NCBI GenBank assembly: GCA_021781455.1
Contig: JAJXWV010000047.1
Coordinates: 219,130 to 283,129 of the forward strand
DNA length: 64,000 nucleotides
Direction: 5' to 3'
DNA from: Acidobacteriota bacterium
GTDB lineage: Bacteria > Acidobacteriota > Thermoanaerobaculia > Gp7-AA8
Part shown: positions 48,305-56,303 of the stretch, in pieces
Numbering within the stretch: position 1 is the first letter of the stretch
Layout of the letters: each line of letters starts with the position of its first letter
Position numbers and translations under genes: made by a program
The notes under the pieces: model-generated
Seen by the model: only the letters and a program-made list of their open reading frames with translations
Databases searched by the model: none
Told to the model about the DNA's origin: nothing

Positions 48305-48529
48305 CCCGTCATCCTGAGCCGGCGGAGCCGCGGGGTGGTGGCGGCGGGAGCGGTGGAGCGCGGCGAAGGATCTCTTACCGGACGATTGTCAGGCGGGAGC
48401 GGATCGAGCGTGACAGCTGGCTCACCGCGATCGTGCAATTTGAGGCTCTGACGGCGACCGCGACGCCCGGGTGTGGGGCGGGCTTTCCAGCGCGCCCAAG
48501 GAGGGCAGGCTGGAAAGCCTGCCCCACAC
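48305..48529. repeat. Partial palindromic element plus AGGCTTTCCAG element
   Basis: 48305-48388 resembles the left part of the 170-bp element (CCCGTCATCCTGAGCCGG, then GCGGCGAAGGATCTCTTACC). 48471-48529 is a copy of the palindrome seen in dnaE (GTGTGGGGCGGGCTTTCCAG, ending CTGCCCCACAC). The gap 48298-48561 has no gene. Confidence 0.82.
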
Positions 48530-48561
48530 CGACCGGCTCAAGAGTGACGGAGACGATCGCG

Positions 48562-49314
48562 TCAGCCGTTCGCTTCGGCGGCCGCCTTCTCCTGGCGGAA
48601 CCGCTCGTACGATTCGGCGATGATCGGGATCGCTTCCGCGGACGAGGAGACGATCGAAACGACCTTCAGGTCCGGCGGGCTGACCAGCCCCCGCTCGACC
48701 ATCGAGCCGTTGATCCACTCGATCAGGCCCGTCCACATGTCCCCGACGAGGATCAGCGGATGCTCGGTCACGTGCTTCACCTGGATCAGCTGCCAGACCA
48801 TGAACAGCTCGAGCGCCGTGCCGATCCCGCCCGGGAAGACGATGAAGGCCGAGGATAGGCGGACGAAGTGGTGCAGGCGCGAGAAGAACGTCCGGTGCCG
48901 GAAGACCTTGTTGACGAAGGGATTCGCACCCTCCTCGCTCGGCAGATGGATGGCCAGGCCGAACGAGCGGGCGTGGCTCTCGATCTGACCTTCCACCGCC
49001 CCGGCGTTGGCCGCTTCCATCAGTCCCGGGCCGCCGCCCGTCACGATGTCGATGCCCATGCGTGCCAGCTCGGTGGAGAGCTTTTTCACTTCCTGGTAGA
49101 TCGGATCGCCGCCGCGGATGCGCGAGCTTCCGAAGATCGACACGCGGTAATGCTCGACCCGTTCCGGCTGGATCTGATCGAGGTCGTTGATCGTCTCCCA
49201 GAGCTGGTAGATGGCCTTGTCGAGAATGTGCGCGGGATCGACGTGCACGCGCTTCTTGTTTTGCGCGTGCCGGAGCTCCTCGAGCTGCGGAGTCGTGGTT
49301 CGCTGATCAGCCAT
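48562..49314 (-). CDS. LOG-family nucleotide 5'-monophosphate phosphoribohydrolase
   Basis: A 250-residue Rossmann-fold protein of the LOG (lysine decarboxylase-like) family, which releases bases from nucleoside 5'-monophosphates, including cytokinin precursors. Both motifs are intact: GGGPGLMEAAN and PGGIGTALELF (PGGxGTxxE type). An N-terminal extension of about 55 residues precedes VSIFGSSRI, longer than minimal LOG proteins. The role is probably nucleotide salvage or stress. The start is ATG 49314. Upstream in-frame codons are translated CTGAGT repeat. Confidence 0.9.
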   Translation of the reverse strand: MADQRTTTPQLEELRHAQNKKRVHVDPAHILDKAIYQLWETINDLDQIQPERVEHYRVSIFGSSRIRGGDPIYQEVKKLSTELARMGIDIVTGGGPGLMEAANAGAVEGQIESHARSFGLAIHLPSEEGANPFVNKVFRHRTFFSRLHHFVRLSSAFIVFPGGIGTALELFMVWQLIQVKHVTEHPLILVGDMWTGLIEWINGSMVERGLVSPPDLKVVSIVSSSAEAIPIIAESYERFRQEKAAAEANG

Positions 49315-49350
49315 ACGTCCTCGAGCGAGCGAGAGTGGTGCCACTGAAAC

Positions 49351-49503
49351 GAGTGCTGAGTACTGAGTGCTGAGTACTGAGTGCTGAGTACTGAGTGCTG
49401 AGTACTGAGTACTGAGTACTGAGTGCTGAGTACTGAGTGCTGAGTACTGAGTGACAAGCCGAGCCTGACGACACTCAGGACTCAGCACTCAGGACTCAGG
49501 ACT
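49351..49503. repeat. Long CTGAGTA/CTGAGTG inverted repeat
   Basis: The left arm has about fourteen heptads (49351-49452) and the right arm ACTCAGGACTCAGC words (49472-49502), with a loop near 20 bases. It ends exactly at the TAG stop of the SPOR-domain gene (49502-49504). Confidence 0.93.
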
Positions 49504-50197
49504 ACTTGACGATCCAGACGTCCTTTGCGAATTCGCGCAGCTTCGGCTCGGCGGCGCGGGCGTCGGCCTCCGACGGGAACTTGATGCGCACGCGGAAGAC
49601 AGTGCCTTTGTCCGTCGTGGCGCGATCGACGTACGCGGCCGTGAAGCCGCCGTTGATCGCCCTGGTGGCCAGCGTTTCGGCCGTCTTCTGGTCGCTCGTG
49701 GAAAGCAACTGCGCGTAAACGGCGCCCCACCGCGCAACGGGTGCAGGCGCGGCGTGCGAGGCCTCACCTGATTTCAGCTCCGTCGCCGCCGGCGCCGGAT
49801 TCCGGGTGGCGGTGACGGCAGGCTGGGGCTGCGCGGCGGCCTCCGTCGACGTCAGAGGCACGGACGTGGTCGCGGCGGTGGTCCCTTCCGTCACGACCGG
49901 CATTGCGGTCGTTGCCGTGTCGGTCTGGTTCGCAGGGGTCTTGAAATCGTCATCGGCCACACCGAGCTCGACGATCTTTCCCGCCGATTTCTTTGGAATG
50001 GCTGCGGCTTCGGTGACCACCGAGGGCTCGCGCCTGACCACCAGGCGGTCCTCGCTCTGGCCGCGCCCGATCATCAGACCGAATGCAAACGTTGCGGCGA
50101 GCGAAAGCAACAGCAGGACGAAGGCCACGAACGCCTGTCCGGCCGTGAGGGAAATCTCGTAATGGGATTGATCGTCGATGATGGACTCGTCAGACAT
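49502..50197 (-). CDS. SPOR-domain membrane protein
   Basis: A 231-residue protein with a cytoplasmic N-terminus, one membrane helix (about 20-43, AFVAFVLLLLSLAATFAFGL), a Thr/Ala/Pro-rich periplasmic linker and a C-terminal SPOR domain (RWGAVYAQLLSTSDQKTAET to FAKDVWIVK). SPOR domains bind denuded peptidoglycan at division septa, as in FtsN and DedD, so this is a candidate cell-division or envelope protein. The start is ATG 50197, seven bases after GGAGGG. A GTG two codons earlier is too close to that site. Confidence 0.88.
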   Translation of the reverse strand: MSDESIIDDQSHYEISLTAGQAFVAFVLLLLSLAATFAFGLMIGRGQSEDRLVVRREPSVVTEAAAIPKKSAGKIVELGVADDDFKTPANQTDTATTAMPVVTEGTTAATTSVPLTSTEAAAQPQPAVTATRNPAPAATELKSGEASHAAPAPVARWGAVYAQLLSTSDQKTAETLATRAINGGFTAAYVDRATTDKGTVFRVRIKFPSEADARAAEPKLREFAKDVWIVK

Positions 50198-50220
50198 GTT
50201 CACGCCCTCCCGCCACTGGA

Positions 50221-50310
50221 GAATCTGAATTGAAAATTGAAAATTGAAAATTGACTCGCATCAGGTCTTTCGATTTTCAATTTTCAATTCTCAATTTTCA
50301 ATTCCGATTC
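50221..50310. repeat. ATTGAAA heptad inverted repeat
   Basis: Outer ends GAATCTGAATTGAAAATTGA (from 50221) and TCAATTTTCAATTCCGATTC (ending 50310) are inverted, with ATTGAAA units in each arm. The next three bases are the stop codon of the lipoprotein gene. Confidence 0.92.
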
Positions 50311-51003
50311 TCACTGCGCCTGCACCGGGCGCGTCTGTACCGCCGGCGCGGCCGCATTCCAGTTTGTGTGATAGACGACACCGTTGTCAAAGTAGATGGC
50401 CGAAGCTCCACCGTCTGATTTCGGATAGATCCAGACCGAGTACACGCGACTGTTCTGCACGACCTGCTTGATCCAGTCTTCCCGCGGGACGCCGACGAGG
50501 CTGCGCACGTCGTCCTCTTTCATTCCCGTCTTGACCGCGGCGAAGGCGTTCATCGACACGAAACGCCTCTGCTCGGCGAAGGCAATGCGCCCCTGCGCGT
50601 CGGGATTCTTCGGATCGATCTGCAGCGCGCTGCGATAGAAGTCCAGCGCCCGGTCATACCGGGCCAGCACCTTGAGGTACTGGTCGCCCATGAGAATCTT
50701 CTCGCGCGCCATCACCTGCGCGGCACGGGGATCCGACGTACGGCCGTAGTACTCCGTGAGTTTGTCCATGAAGGCCGTGTACACCGGCTCGATCTTCTGC
50801 AGGTTCTGCAGCTGCATCTCGATCTGCTGTCTCCGCGGGGCCTTCTCCGGCGGCTGCGGTTGCGCCTTGCGCAGCGTATCCAGCCACTGATAGTCGGCAG
50901 TCAGCAGATTCCACTCGCGATCGTTTGGTGCTGTGGCAGGTCCGGAGGAGAGGCAGGCCGAGAAGAGGATCGTCGTGAGGATGAGGAGAGCCGGTTTCCG
51001 CAT
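50311..51003 (-). CDS. Hypothetical lipoprotein with TPR-like segment
   Basis: A 230-residue lipoprotein: the lipobox LILTTILFSAC gives acylated C17. A helical region is followed by a TPR-like unit (ALDFYRSALQIDPKNPDAQG). The C-terminal domain includes VKTGMKEDDVRSLVGVPRED, which resembles the SmpA/BamE-type turn (GMxxxxVxxxLGxP), and strands VYSVWIYPKSDGGASAIYF. It may take part in outer-membrane assembly or simply in protein interaction. The start is ATG 51003. The next gene upstream is divergent, across an AGACCAC repeat. Confidence 0.72.
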   Translation of the reverse strand: MRKPALLILTTILFSACLSSGPATAPNDREWNLLTADYQWLDTLRKAQPQPPEKAPRRQQIEMQLQNLQKIEPVYTAFMDKLTEYYGRTSDPRAAQVMAREKILMGDQYLKVLARYDRALDFYRSALQIDPKNPDAQGRIAFAEQRRFVSMNAFAAVKTGMKEDDVRSLVGVPREDWIKQVVQNSRVYSVWIYPKSDGGASAIYFDNGVVYHTNWNAAAPAVQTRPVQAQ

Positions 51004-51030
51004 GTTGGATGCGGTTATTTTAACCGAGAT

Positions 51031-51067
51031 ACAGACCACAGACCACAGACCACAGACCACAGTCTGC
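51031..51067. repeat. AGACCAC heptad array, left of the four-helix-bundle gene
   Basis: Four or five tandem ACAGACC words in one orientation, ending AGTCTGC. The inverse-oriented array at 51506-51587 lies on the other side of the gene. Confidence 0.88.
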
Positions 51068-51141
51068 AAGACCGAGGTATCCTTTCTTCACCACACTCGT
51101 TCGACATTTCCTGTCGCCTGCCTCGTTCGTCACCAACGATC

Positions 51142-51504
51142 ATGACGAAAAGCAAGTTTCGCGATCTCACTGTGTGGAAGGCGGCGCGGCAGCTCGCTCG
51201 GAACATCTATCAAGCGACGCGGTCGTTTCCGCGTGATGAGCAGTTTGGAATGACTCAACAGATGCGTCGGGCGGCGGTCTCGATCCTGAGCAACATCGCC
51301 GAGGGCTCCGGTCGCTGGAGCCCTGCTGACCAGAAGCATTTCTACGTGATGGCCCGCGGGTCCGCTCTCGAACTCGAATCGCAGATCGTCATCGCGGAGG
51401 ATGTCGAGTACCTGCCTCCGCAGACAGCTACCGACCTCACGTCCGAGATCGTGGAGGTCGCTTGCATGCTCAACGGCCTCATGCGCTACCTAGACAAGAC
51501 CTGA
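51142..51504 (+). CDS. Four-helix-bundle (S23/IVS-type) protein
   Basis: A 120-residue protein of the four-helix-bundle family first known from 23S rRNA intervening sequences. Signatures: FRDLTVWKAARQLARNIYQA at the N-terminus, then RDEQFGMTQQMRRAAVSILS, NIAEGSGRWSPADQKHFYVM, and a final helix ACMLNGLMRYLD. The fold is shared with the Avd accessory protein of diversity-generating retroelements, but no reverse transcriptase is present. The gene stands alone, between inverted AGACCAC arrays (51031-51067 and 51506-51587), as if it were a repeat-bounded cassette. The array on the right begins immediately after its stop. Confidence 0.88.
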   Translation: MTKSKFRDLTVWKAARQLARNIYQATRSFPRDEQFGMTQQMRRAAVSILSNIAEGSGRWSPADQKHFYVMARGSALELESQIVIAEDVEYLPPQTATDLTSEIVEVACMLNGLMRYLDKT

Positions 51505-51505
51505 C

Positions 51506-51587
51506 TGGTCTGCGGTCTGCGGTCTGTGGTCTGCGGTCTGCGGTCTGCGGTCTGTGGTCTGCGGTCTGTGGTCTGTGGCCTGGTCTA
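51506..51587. repeat. GGTCTGC/GGTCTGT heptad array in a convergent gap
   Basis: About eleven tandem heptads start one base after the stop of the four-helix-bundle gene. The last word supplies the TAG stop codon of the convergent DUF4388 gene (51585-51587). The array fills the whole gap. Confidence 0.92.
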
Positions 51588-52691
51588 CTCCTTCACCCCG
51601 TTTGCCACTTCCATCACCACGGCCTCGGTCTCGCCGCCGAATTCGGTTTTCACTTCGAAGACCCAGCCCGCCAGCAGCTCGTTGAGCACGTTCTGGACGA
51701 TGGCGGCGTGATCGGTGGCGCCCGAGGAGATCATGTTGTTGAGGAGCTGGTCGAAATCGATGCGCGCTTCGTTGACCAGGTTCATCCCGCTCAGGTACGG
51801 CAGGGTGCCGGGCGAGAGGTGCAGGACCACGCGGTCGATGAAGTCGTAGATGTGATCGCCGATCTTCTGGAAGACGATGTTGAAGATCGTCTGGAAGACG
51901 GTGTTGTACTTCTCCACGAGCGCTTCGAGCTCGTACTCGCTCTGTACGGCGGCGCGCTTCTCGTGGGCGGTTTCCGATTCCGCGTCCTGCAAGAGGTTGA
52001 CGGCGAGCAGCCCCCACAAAGTCCGGCAGGTCACGAAGTTGGTCAGGTAGCTGCGTGCGCAGACGCTTTCAATCGTCTGGGGCTGGGTGAAGAACGAGAG
52101 GATGTGGCTCTCGTCGTCGTTCAGTTCCAGCGCGTAGCTCCGCATCTCGGCGCCGGGAACCGCCTCCAGCAGGCGCTCGAAGCGGCTGATGCCGCGAAGG
52201 ATCAGCGACCAGTACTCGATCGAGCGGATGCCGTCGAGCATGAGCCGCTCGGTGTTGAGCGGAAGGGAGATGATGCCCTCCGGCCACTGCGCGGTGAACT
52301 CGATGGTGTAGTTGCCGCTGCGCAGCGACATGGCGCTGAGGACGATGGCGTTGGCCTGCTGCTCGACGGCATTGAGGAGCTCGTCGGGCTTGAGGTATCC
52401 GAGCTCGACCAGCACCGCGCCCATGCGCCGAGCCACGACGATCCGGTCGAGAGCGTTGTTGAACTGCTGCAGATTCAGCTGTCCGCTGCGCAGCAGGATC
52501 TCGCCGAGACCGAGGTCCGGGTCGGTGCTCGACGCGTAGATGATCCGCCCTTCGGAGAAGTAGATGACGTCGTTCCGCCCCGACGTGTCGATCGAAACGA
52601 TGGCCGTCTCGCTGCTCCGGACCAGCGACCGGAACAGGTCCGGCACCGTGGTCTCCGACAGCGTGCCCTGGATGCTGAGTTCGTCGGACAT
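51585..52691 (-). CDS. DUF4388 (PATAN-like) regulatory protein 1
   Basis: A 368-residue cytoplasmic protein. The N-terminal DUF4388 domain (about 1-100) shows the family pattern LSIQGTLSETTVPDLFRSLV then NDVIYFSEGRIIYASSTDPD. A second helical domain continues (QFNNALDRIVVARRMGAVLV) and the C-terminal half is helical, with FQTIFNIVFQKIGDHIYDFI. Such proteins often work with response regulators, gliding or c-di-GMP signalling, but the biochemistry is unknown. The start is ATG 52691, eight bases after TAGACT (52700-52705). A paralogue is at 59478-60644. A GGDEF protein lies upstream on the same strand. Confidence 0.85.
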   Translation of the reverse strand: MSDELSIQGTLSETTVPDLFRSLVRSSETAIVSIDTSGRNDVIYFSEGRIIYASSTDPDLGLGEILLRSGQLNLQQFNNALDRIVVARRMGAVLVELGYLKPDELLNAVEQQANAIVLSAMSLRSGNYTIEFTAQWPEGIISLPLNTERLMLDGIRSIEYWSLILRGISRFERLLEAVPGAEMRSYALELNDDESHILSFFTQPQTIESVCARSYLTNFVTCRTLWGLLAVNLLQDAESETAHEKRAAVQSEYELEALVEKYNTVFQTIFNIVFQKIGDHIYDFIDRVVLHLSPGTLPYLSGMNLVNEARIDFDQLLNNMISSGATDHAAIVQNVLNELLAGWVFEVKTEFGGETEAVVMEVANGVKE

Positions 52692-52730
52692 TGGCCTTCA
52701 GTCTAGCGGACGACGTTATCCGTAACGTCC

Positions 52731-52836
52731 AGTGCTGAGTACTGAGTACTGAGTACTGAGTACTGAGTGCTGAGTACTGAGTGTGTTCTCGACTCCAATT
52801 CTTCACTCAGTACTCAGCACTCAGTACTCAGCACTC
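52731..52836. repeat. CTGAGTA inverted repeat between DUF4388 and GGDEF genes
   Basis: Left arm CTGAGTA/CTGAGTG heptads (52731-52782) and right arm ACTCAGTACTCAGC words (52804-52836), loop about 21 bases. The GGDEF gene stop codon is two bases beyond the right arm. Confidence 0.93.
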
Positions 52837-52837
52837 G

Positions 52838-54130
52838 TCAGATCCGCGCCGGCCGCACGTCCTCGATCGAGGCGATGCCGACGGCGTTCTTGGTCGTCGA
52901 TTTCACCCGGTACATCGCCGCATCGGCCTGGCGGATCAGATCTTCCTTGCTGATGGCGTGCGTCGGATACGTGGCAATGCCGAAGCTGGCCGTGATGGAG
53001 ATGGCGATGTTCGGTTCGAGCTGGAAGGCGCTGGCGACCAGGGCCTTGCGGATACGGTTGGCGACGGCCACAGCCTGATCCGAATCGGTCTGGGGAAGGA
53101 TGATGCAGAACTCGTCGCCGCCGAAGCGCACCACCTTGTCGATCCCGCGCACGGCATTGAGGATGCGCTTGGCCACCTCCTGGAGGGTGCGCGAGCCGGT
53201 GAGGTGGCCGTAGAAGTTGTTGACCATCTTCAGGTCGTCGAGGTCGAGGAAGATGATGCTGAAGAGGGAACCGTAGCGGCGGGAGCGCTCCATCTCCTCG
53301 TCGAGGTAGGCCTCGAAGAAGCGGCGGTTGAAAGCCTTGGTCAGGTCGTCGCGCATGGCCAGGTCGCGGCTGCGCGTGAGCTGGTAGATGTTGCCGAGGA
53401 CCTGAACGACGGCGCGCAGGTAGCGCGAGACGGTCCCGGTCGCGGTGGGCTCGAAGCGCTGCGTCTTCGTCACCGGCACGCGAATGACCCCGATCAGGTC
53501 GTCGCCAACCTGCAGGGGCATCACGATCAGCCCGGCCTCCGCATCGAAACCGAACAGGTCTCCCGATCCAAGCGCCTTCTGCAGGAGATCCGGCGGCACG
53601 CCGGGAAGGAAGTCGCCAGTCTCCTCGCAGGTGTCGTCGTTGCTGAAGCTGACCACGTAACGCTCGAGGCGCGGGTCGTGCAGCAGCAGCGCGCCCGACG
53701 GCAGGTCGAGGAGATTGAGCACGGTCCGGGTGATCCGTTCGGAGACTGCTTCAGCCTCCACCATGGCCATCAGTTCCTGGATCTGGGTCAGATATCCAAC
53801 TTCCTGTTCCAGCTGCCAGGCATGAATCATCGTCTCGGCGAGCTCGTCGGCGACGCGGAGGTACTCACCCGGATTGGCGAGGAAGGCATCGCGCAGCACG
53901 CGCATTTCGCCGTGCCGCGCCGAATTCGAGGGAAGCTCGTCGTACAGTGCAATCCGAACGACGTTGCGGTGCGGCATGTCCGTGACCAGCTCGTCCGAAT
54001 GGCCGTCCACGATGACGATCGGCGAGCTCGGACCTTCCGCGAAGCTCCGGTCCGGACACGATCGCCGGAGCTTCGCAGCGAAGTCGCTGCGCTCGCTCAA
54101 GACACCGACTGTCAGCTCAGACTTGCTCAC
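52838..54130 (-). CDS. Diguanylate cyclase with GAF-like sensor
   Basis: A 430-residue c-di-GMP synthase. N-terminal about 100 residues resemble a degenerate receiver (ELTVGVLSERSDFAAKLRRS, then SPIVIVDGHSD). A GAF-like domain spans about 125-255 (RTVLNLLDLPSGALLLHDPR). The GGDEF domain follows (RDDLTKAFNRRFFEAYLDEE), with an intact site VRFGGDEF and the I-site RGID five residues upstream, so it should be an active, product-inhibited enzyme. There is no membrane segment. The start is GTG 54130, eight bases after TAGAAT (54139-54144). The start of the divergent gene is only 16 bases away. Confidence 0.92.
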   Translation of the reverse strand: MSKSELTVGVLSERSDFAAKLRRSCPDRSFAEGPSSPIVIVDGHSDELVTDMPHRNVVRIALYDELPSNSARHGEMRVLRDAFLANPGEYLRVADELAETMIHAWQLEQEVGYLTQIQELMAMVEAEAVSERITRTVLNLLDLPSGALLLHDPRLERYVVSFSNDDTCEETGDFLPGVPPDLLQKALGSGDLFGFDAEAGLIVMPLQVGDDLIGVIRVPVTKTQRFEPTATGTVSRYLRAVVQVLGNIYQLTRSRDLAMRDDLTKAFNRRFFEAYLDEEMERSRRYGSLFSIIFLDLDDLKMVNNFYGHLTGSRTLQEVAKRILNAVRGIDKVVRFGGDEFCIILPQTDSDQAVAVANRIRKALVASAFQLEPNIAISITASFGIATYPTHAISKEDLIRQADAAMYRVKSTTKNAVGIASIEDVRPARI

Positions 54131-54146
54131 GTGGTGAAATTCTACG

Positions 54147-54953
54147 ATGAGAATCGCACAAATCGTCGTCGCAGGTGCATCGGTCTACGAGAAGAAAGCG
54201 CAGCGGATCGATTTTCAAGCCCTGACCGGCCTCAACGATGTGGTCGTTCTCGAGCGCCACAACCTGCGTTCCGAACGCGTCGACGTGGCTCACGTCTACG
54301 GGCCGCCGGACGCACAACGGTCGGAGTTTGTCGATTTTCGAGTGCCCTATGTCGCTCCTTCCCGCCCCCGTCACCGACGCTTCGAGATCCGCCGGCCGAC
54401 CGATCCGGCGCGGATTGCGACGCCGCTGCGGGACTCAGCCGGCGAATTCATCCCTGAGGCCGTGGACGACGCGTACTTCGGCGCCGGGCGCGAGCGGAGC
54501 GGACTGCCGATCGTCGCCAGTTTCGGCCGGGCGGATCTCACCGGGGTGGTCGAACGGACGGTGGCGAGGCTGCATCGGTTTCGCGATGACGTCGAATGGC
54601 GCGTCTTCGATGCTCCTCCCTCGCCGGCCGAGATTGCCGCGGTCGGGGCGTGGGTGGACCCCGCCATCGCGGAAGACGACTACGACGGCTTCGTGGCCGA
54701 GGCGATCGCCGCCGGGGTGACGGTTGTCGCAGCGCGCACTCCGATCAACGCCCAACGTCTCGAAAACGGGCGCACCGGATTTCTGGTTCCGCCGGGCGAC
54801 CCCAATGAACTGACCCATGCGATACTAGCCGCCCTGTTCAAACCCGAGGCGGCGAGGGAGAGAGAGATTGCCGCCCGCCAGACAGCGTCGAAATTCCGCG
54901 TGCGGCAGCGCCTGCGCGCGCTGCTGGCGCTTTACGAGAGCCTGACCGGATGA
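54147..54953 (+). CDS. Short glycosyltransferase family 4-like protein
   Basis: A 268-residue protein. The C-terminal half resembles a GT4 retaining glycosyltransferase: DDYDGFVAEAIAAGVTVVAA is the usual E-rich nucleotide-sugar motif, followed by NAQRLENGRTGFLVPPGDPN and the helix ELTHAILAALF. The N-terminal Rossmann domain is much shorter than the usual 170-200 residues (IAQIVVAGASVYEKKAQR, then VDVAHVYGPPD), so acceptor binding may be reduced or it may need a partner. The start is ATG 54147, with no clear Shine-Dalgarno and only a weak TGAAAT word before it. It overlaps cca by ATGA, which ties it to the downstream run. Confidence 0.75.
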   Translation: MRIAQIVVAGASVYEKKAQRIDFQALTGLNDVVVLERHNLRSERVDVAHVYGPPDAQRSEFVDFRVPYVAPSRPRHRRFEIRRPTDPARIATPLRDSAGEFIPEAVDDAYFGAGRERSGLPIVASFGRADLTGVVERTVARLHRFRDDVEWRVFDAPPSPAEIAAVGAWVDPAIAEDDYDGFVAEAIAAGVTVVAARTPINAQRLENGRTGFLVPPGDPNELTHAILAALFKPEAAREREIAARQTASKFRVRQRLRALLALYESLTG

Positions 54954-56173
54954 TCGACTTCTCACACCTGTCCAATTCGCATCGACGGGCCATGGAGCTC
55001 GTGCGCGAGGCTGCCAGGGAGAAGAACTGCCGTCCCTATCTCGTCGGCGGGCCGGTGCGCGACCTGCTGCTGGAACGGGCGGTCGTCGATATCGACATCG
55101 CGGTCGAAGAAGACAGCTCGGCGCTGGCCCGCGCCCTGGCCAAGCTGATGAGCGGGCGCGTGAAGTCCTTCCCCCAGTTCCTCACGTACAAGGTGACGGC
55201 CGACCAGATGCCGGAGATCGACATCGCCACGGCGCGCAAGGAGAGGTACCGCTCGCCCGGCGCATTGCCGTCGGTCACGCCCGGTCACCTCAGGGACGAC
55301 CTGCTGCGCCGGGATTTTTCGATCAACGCCATGGCCGTCGACGTGGTCGAAGGAGCGCTGCACGATCCCACCGGCGGCGAGGCGGACCTCCGCGCGCGGC
55401 TCGTGCGCGTGCTCCACGACCAGAGCTTCATCGACGATCCGACCAGGATCTACCGCGCCATCCGCCTCGCGTCGCGCCTCGGCTTCTCCATTGAGCCGCA
55501 CACGGGGGAGCTGATGCGCAATGCCATCACCAGCGGTGCGCTGATCACGATCTCCAAGGAACGCATCTGGCGCGAGCTGTTCCTGGCCATGGACGAAGGC
55601 GGCGCACCGGCGATCCTCACCGCCTTCCTCACTCAGGGGGCGCTGGACGTCCTCTTCGGAAAACGGACGGCCGATCCGGCCAGGCTGGAGAGCGCTCGCG
55701 AACAGATCGAGCGCAATCCCGAGCTGGACCGGCACGTGCTCTACACGGCGACGCTGCTGCGTGGCGACGCTTCGCCGGTGGATCTCGAGGGCTCGGGGTT
55801 TTCGCAGAAACGGGCGCGCAACATCGTCCAGATCGCGAACGAGCTGGGCCGCTTCGCCGATGCCCTGCTGGAAGCGAAGACCGAGCGCCAGCGCCTGCGC
55901 GTGCTCAAGCACGCCTCGCCCGAAATGCTCGGGGTCCTGGCCGCCACGCAGCCGGCGGAGAGCCGCCACGTGGAGCGATTTCACGAATACCAGAATTTCA
56001 AGCTTCCGCTGCGCGGCAACGATCTGGAGATGCCCGGCGGCCCCCACGTGTCGCGGGCGTTGGAGCGGACCCGCGAGGCCGTGTTCACCGGCGAGATTCC
56101 GGCCGAGCACGCCCGGGAGTTCGCCCGGGAGACAGCGCTGCGGTACCTGAAGCGCGAGGAAGCGAAGAGCTGA
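54950..56173 (+). CDS. cca: CCA-adding/poly(A) polymerase-type tRNA nucleotidyltransferase
   Basis: A 407-residue class II nucleotidyltransferase that builds or repairs the CCA end of tRNA (or adds poly(A)). Motif A is YLVGGPVRDLLLERAVVDID with the metal aspartates in DIDIAVE. Other motifs are LRRDFSINAMAVDV, and DDPTRIYRAIRLASRLGFSI in the neck region. The body and tail are helical. No HD phosphohydrolase motif is visible. CCA versus A specificity cannot be told from sequence here. Its ATG overlaps the preceding stop. Confidence 0.9.
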   Translation: MIDFSHLSNSHRRAMELVREAAREKNCRPYLVGGPVRDLLLERAVVDIDIAVEEDSSALARALAKLMSGRVKSFPQFLTYKVTADQMPEIDIATARKERYRSPGALPSVTPGHLRDDLLRRDFSINAMAVDVVEGALHDPTGGEADLRARLVRVLHDQSFIDDPTRIYRAIRLASRLGFSIEPHTGELMRNAITSGALITISKERIWRELFLAMDEGGAPAILTAFLTQGALDVLFGKRTADPARLESAREQIERNPELDRHVLYTATLLRGDASPVDLEGSGFSQKRARNIVQIANELGRFADALLEAKTERQRLRVLKHASPEMLGVLAATQPAESRHVERFHEYQNFKLPLRGNDLEMPGGPHVSRALERTREAVFTGEIPAEHAREFARETALRYLKREEAKS

Positions 56174-56179
56174 ACCACG

Positions 56180-56287
56180 GTGTGGGACAGGCTTTCCAGC
56201 CTGTCCGGCGCGGGCTGAAAAGCCCGCGCCACACGCGCTCGGGATGAGAAATCGAAAATTGAAAATTGAAAATTGAAAATTGAAAAC
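56180..56287. repeat. AGGCTTTCCAGCCT element and ATTGAAA heptad array
   Basis: 56180-56234 holds GTGTGGGACAGGCTTTCCAG and a second hairpin GCGCGGGCTGAAAAGCCCGCGC, ending CCACAC. 56250-56287 holds about five tandem AAAATTG words in one orientation only. It fills the gap between cca and the secreted protein gene. Confidence 0.88.
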
Positions 56288-56303
56288 CGACAATGAATGC
56301 GAC

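Noticed and set aside
46969..49488. Open frames encoding [16 protein letters not shown] repeat peptides
   Set aside because: These are translations of the CTGAGTA arrays that extend the 5' ends of real genes. Proper starts lie downstream of the arrays.
28829..52836. CRISPR array made of the CTGAGT repeats
   Set aside because: The units are seven bases long, contiguous and without unique spacers, and no cas gene is present.
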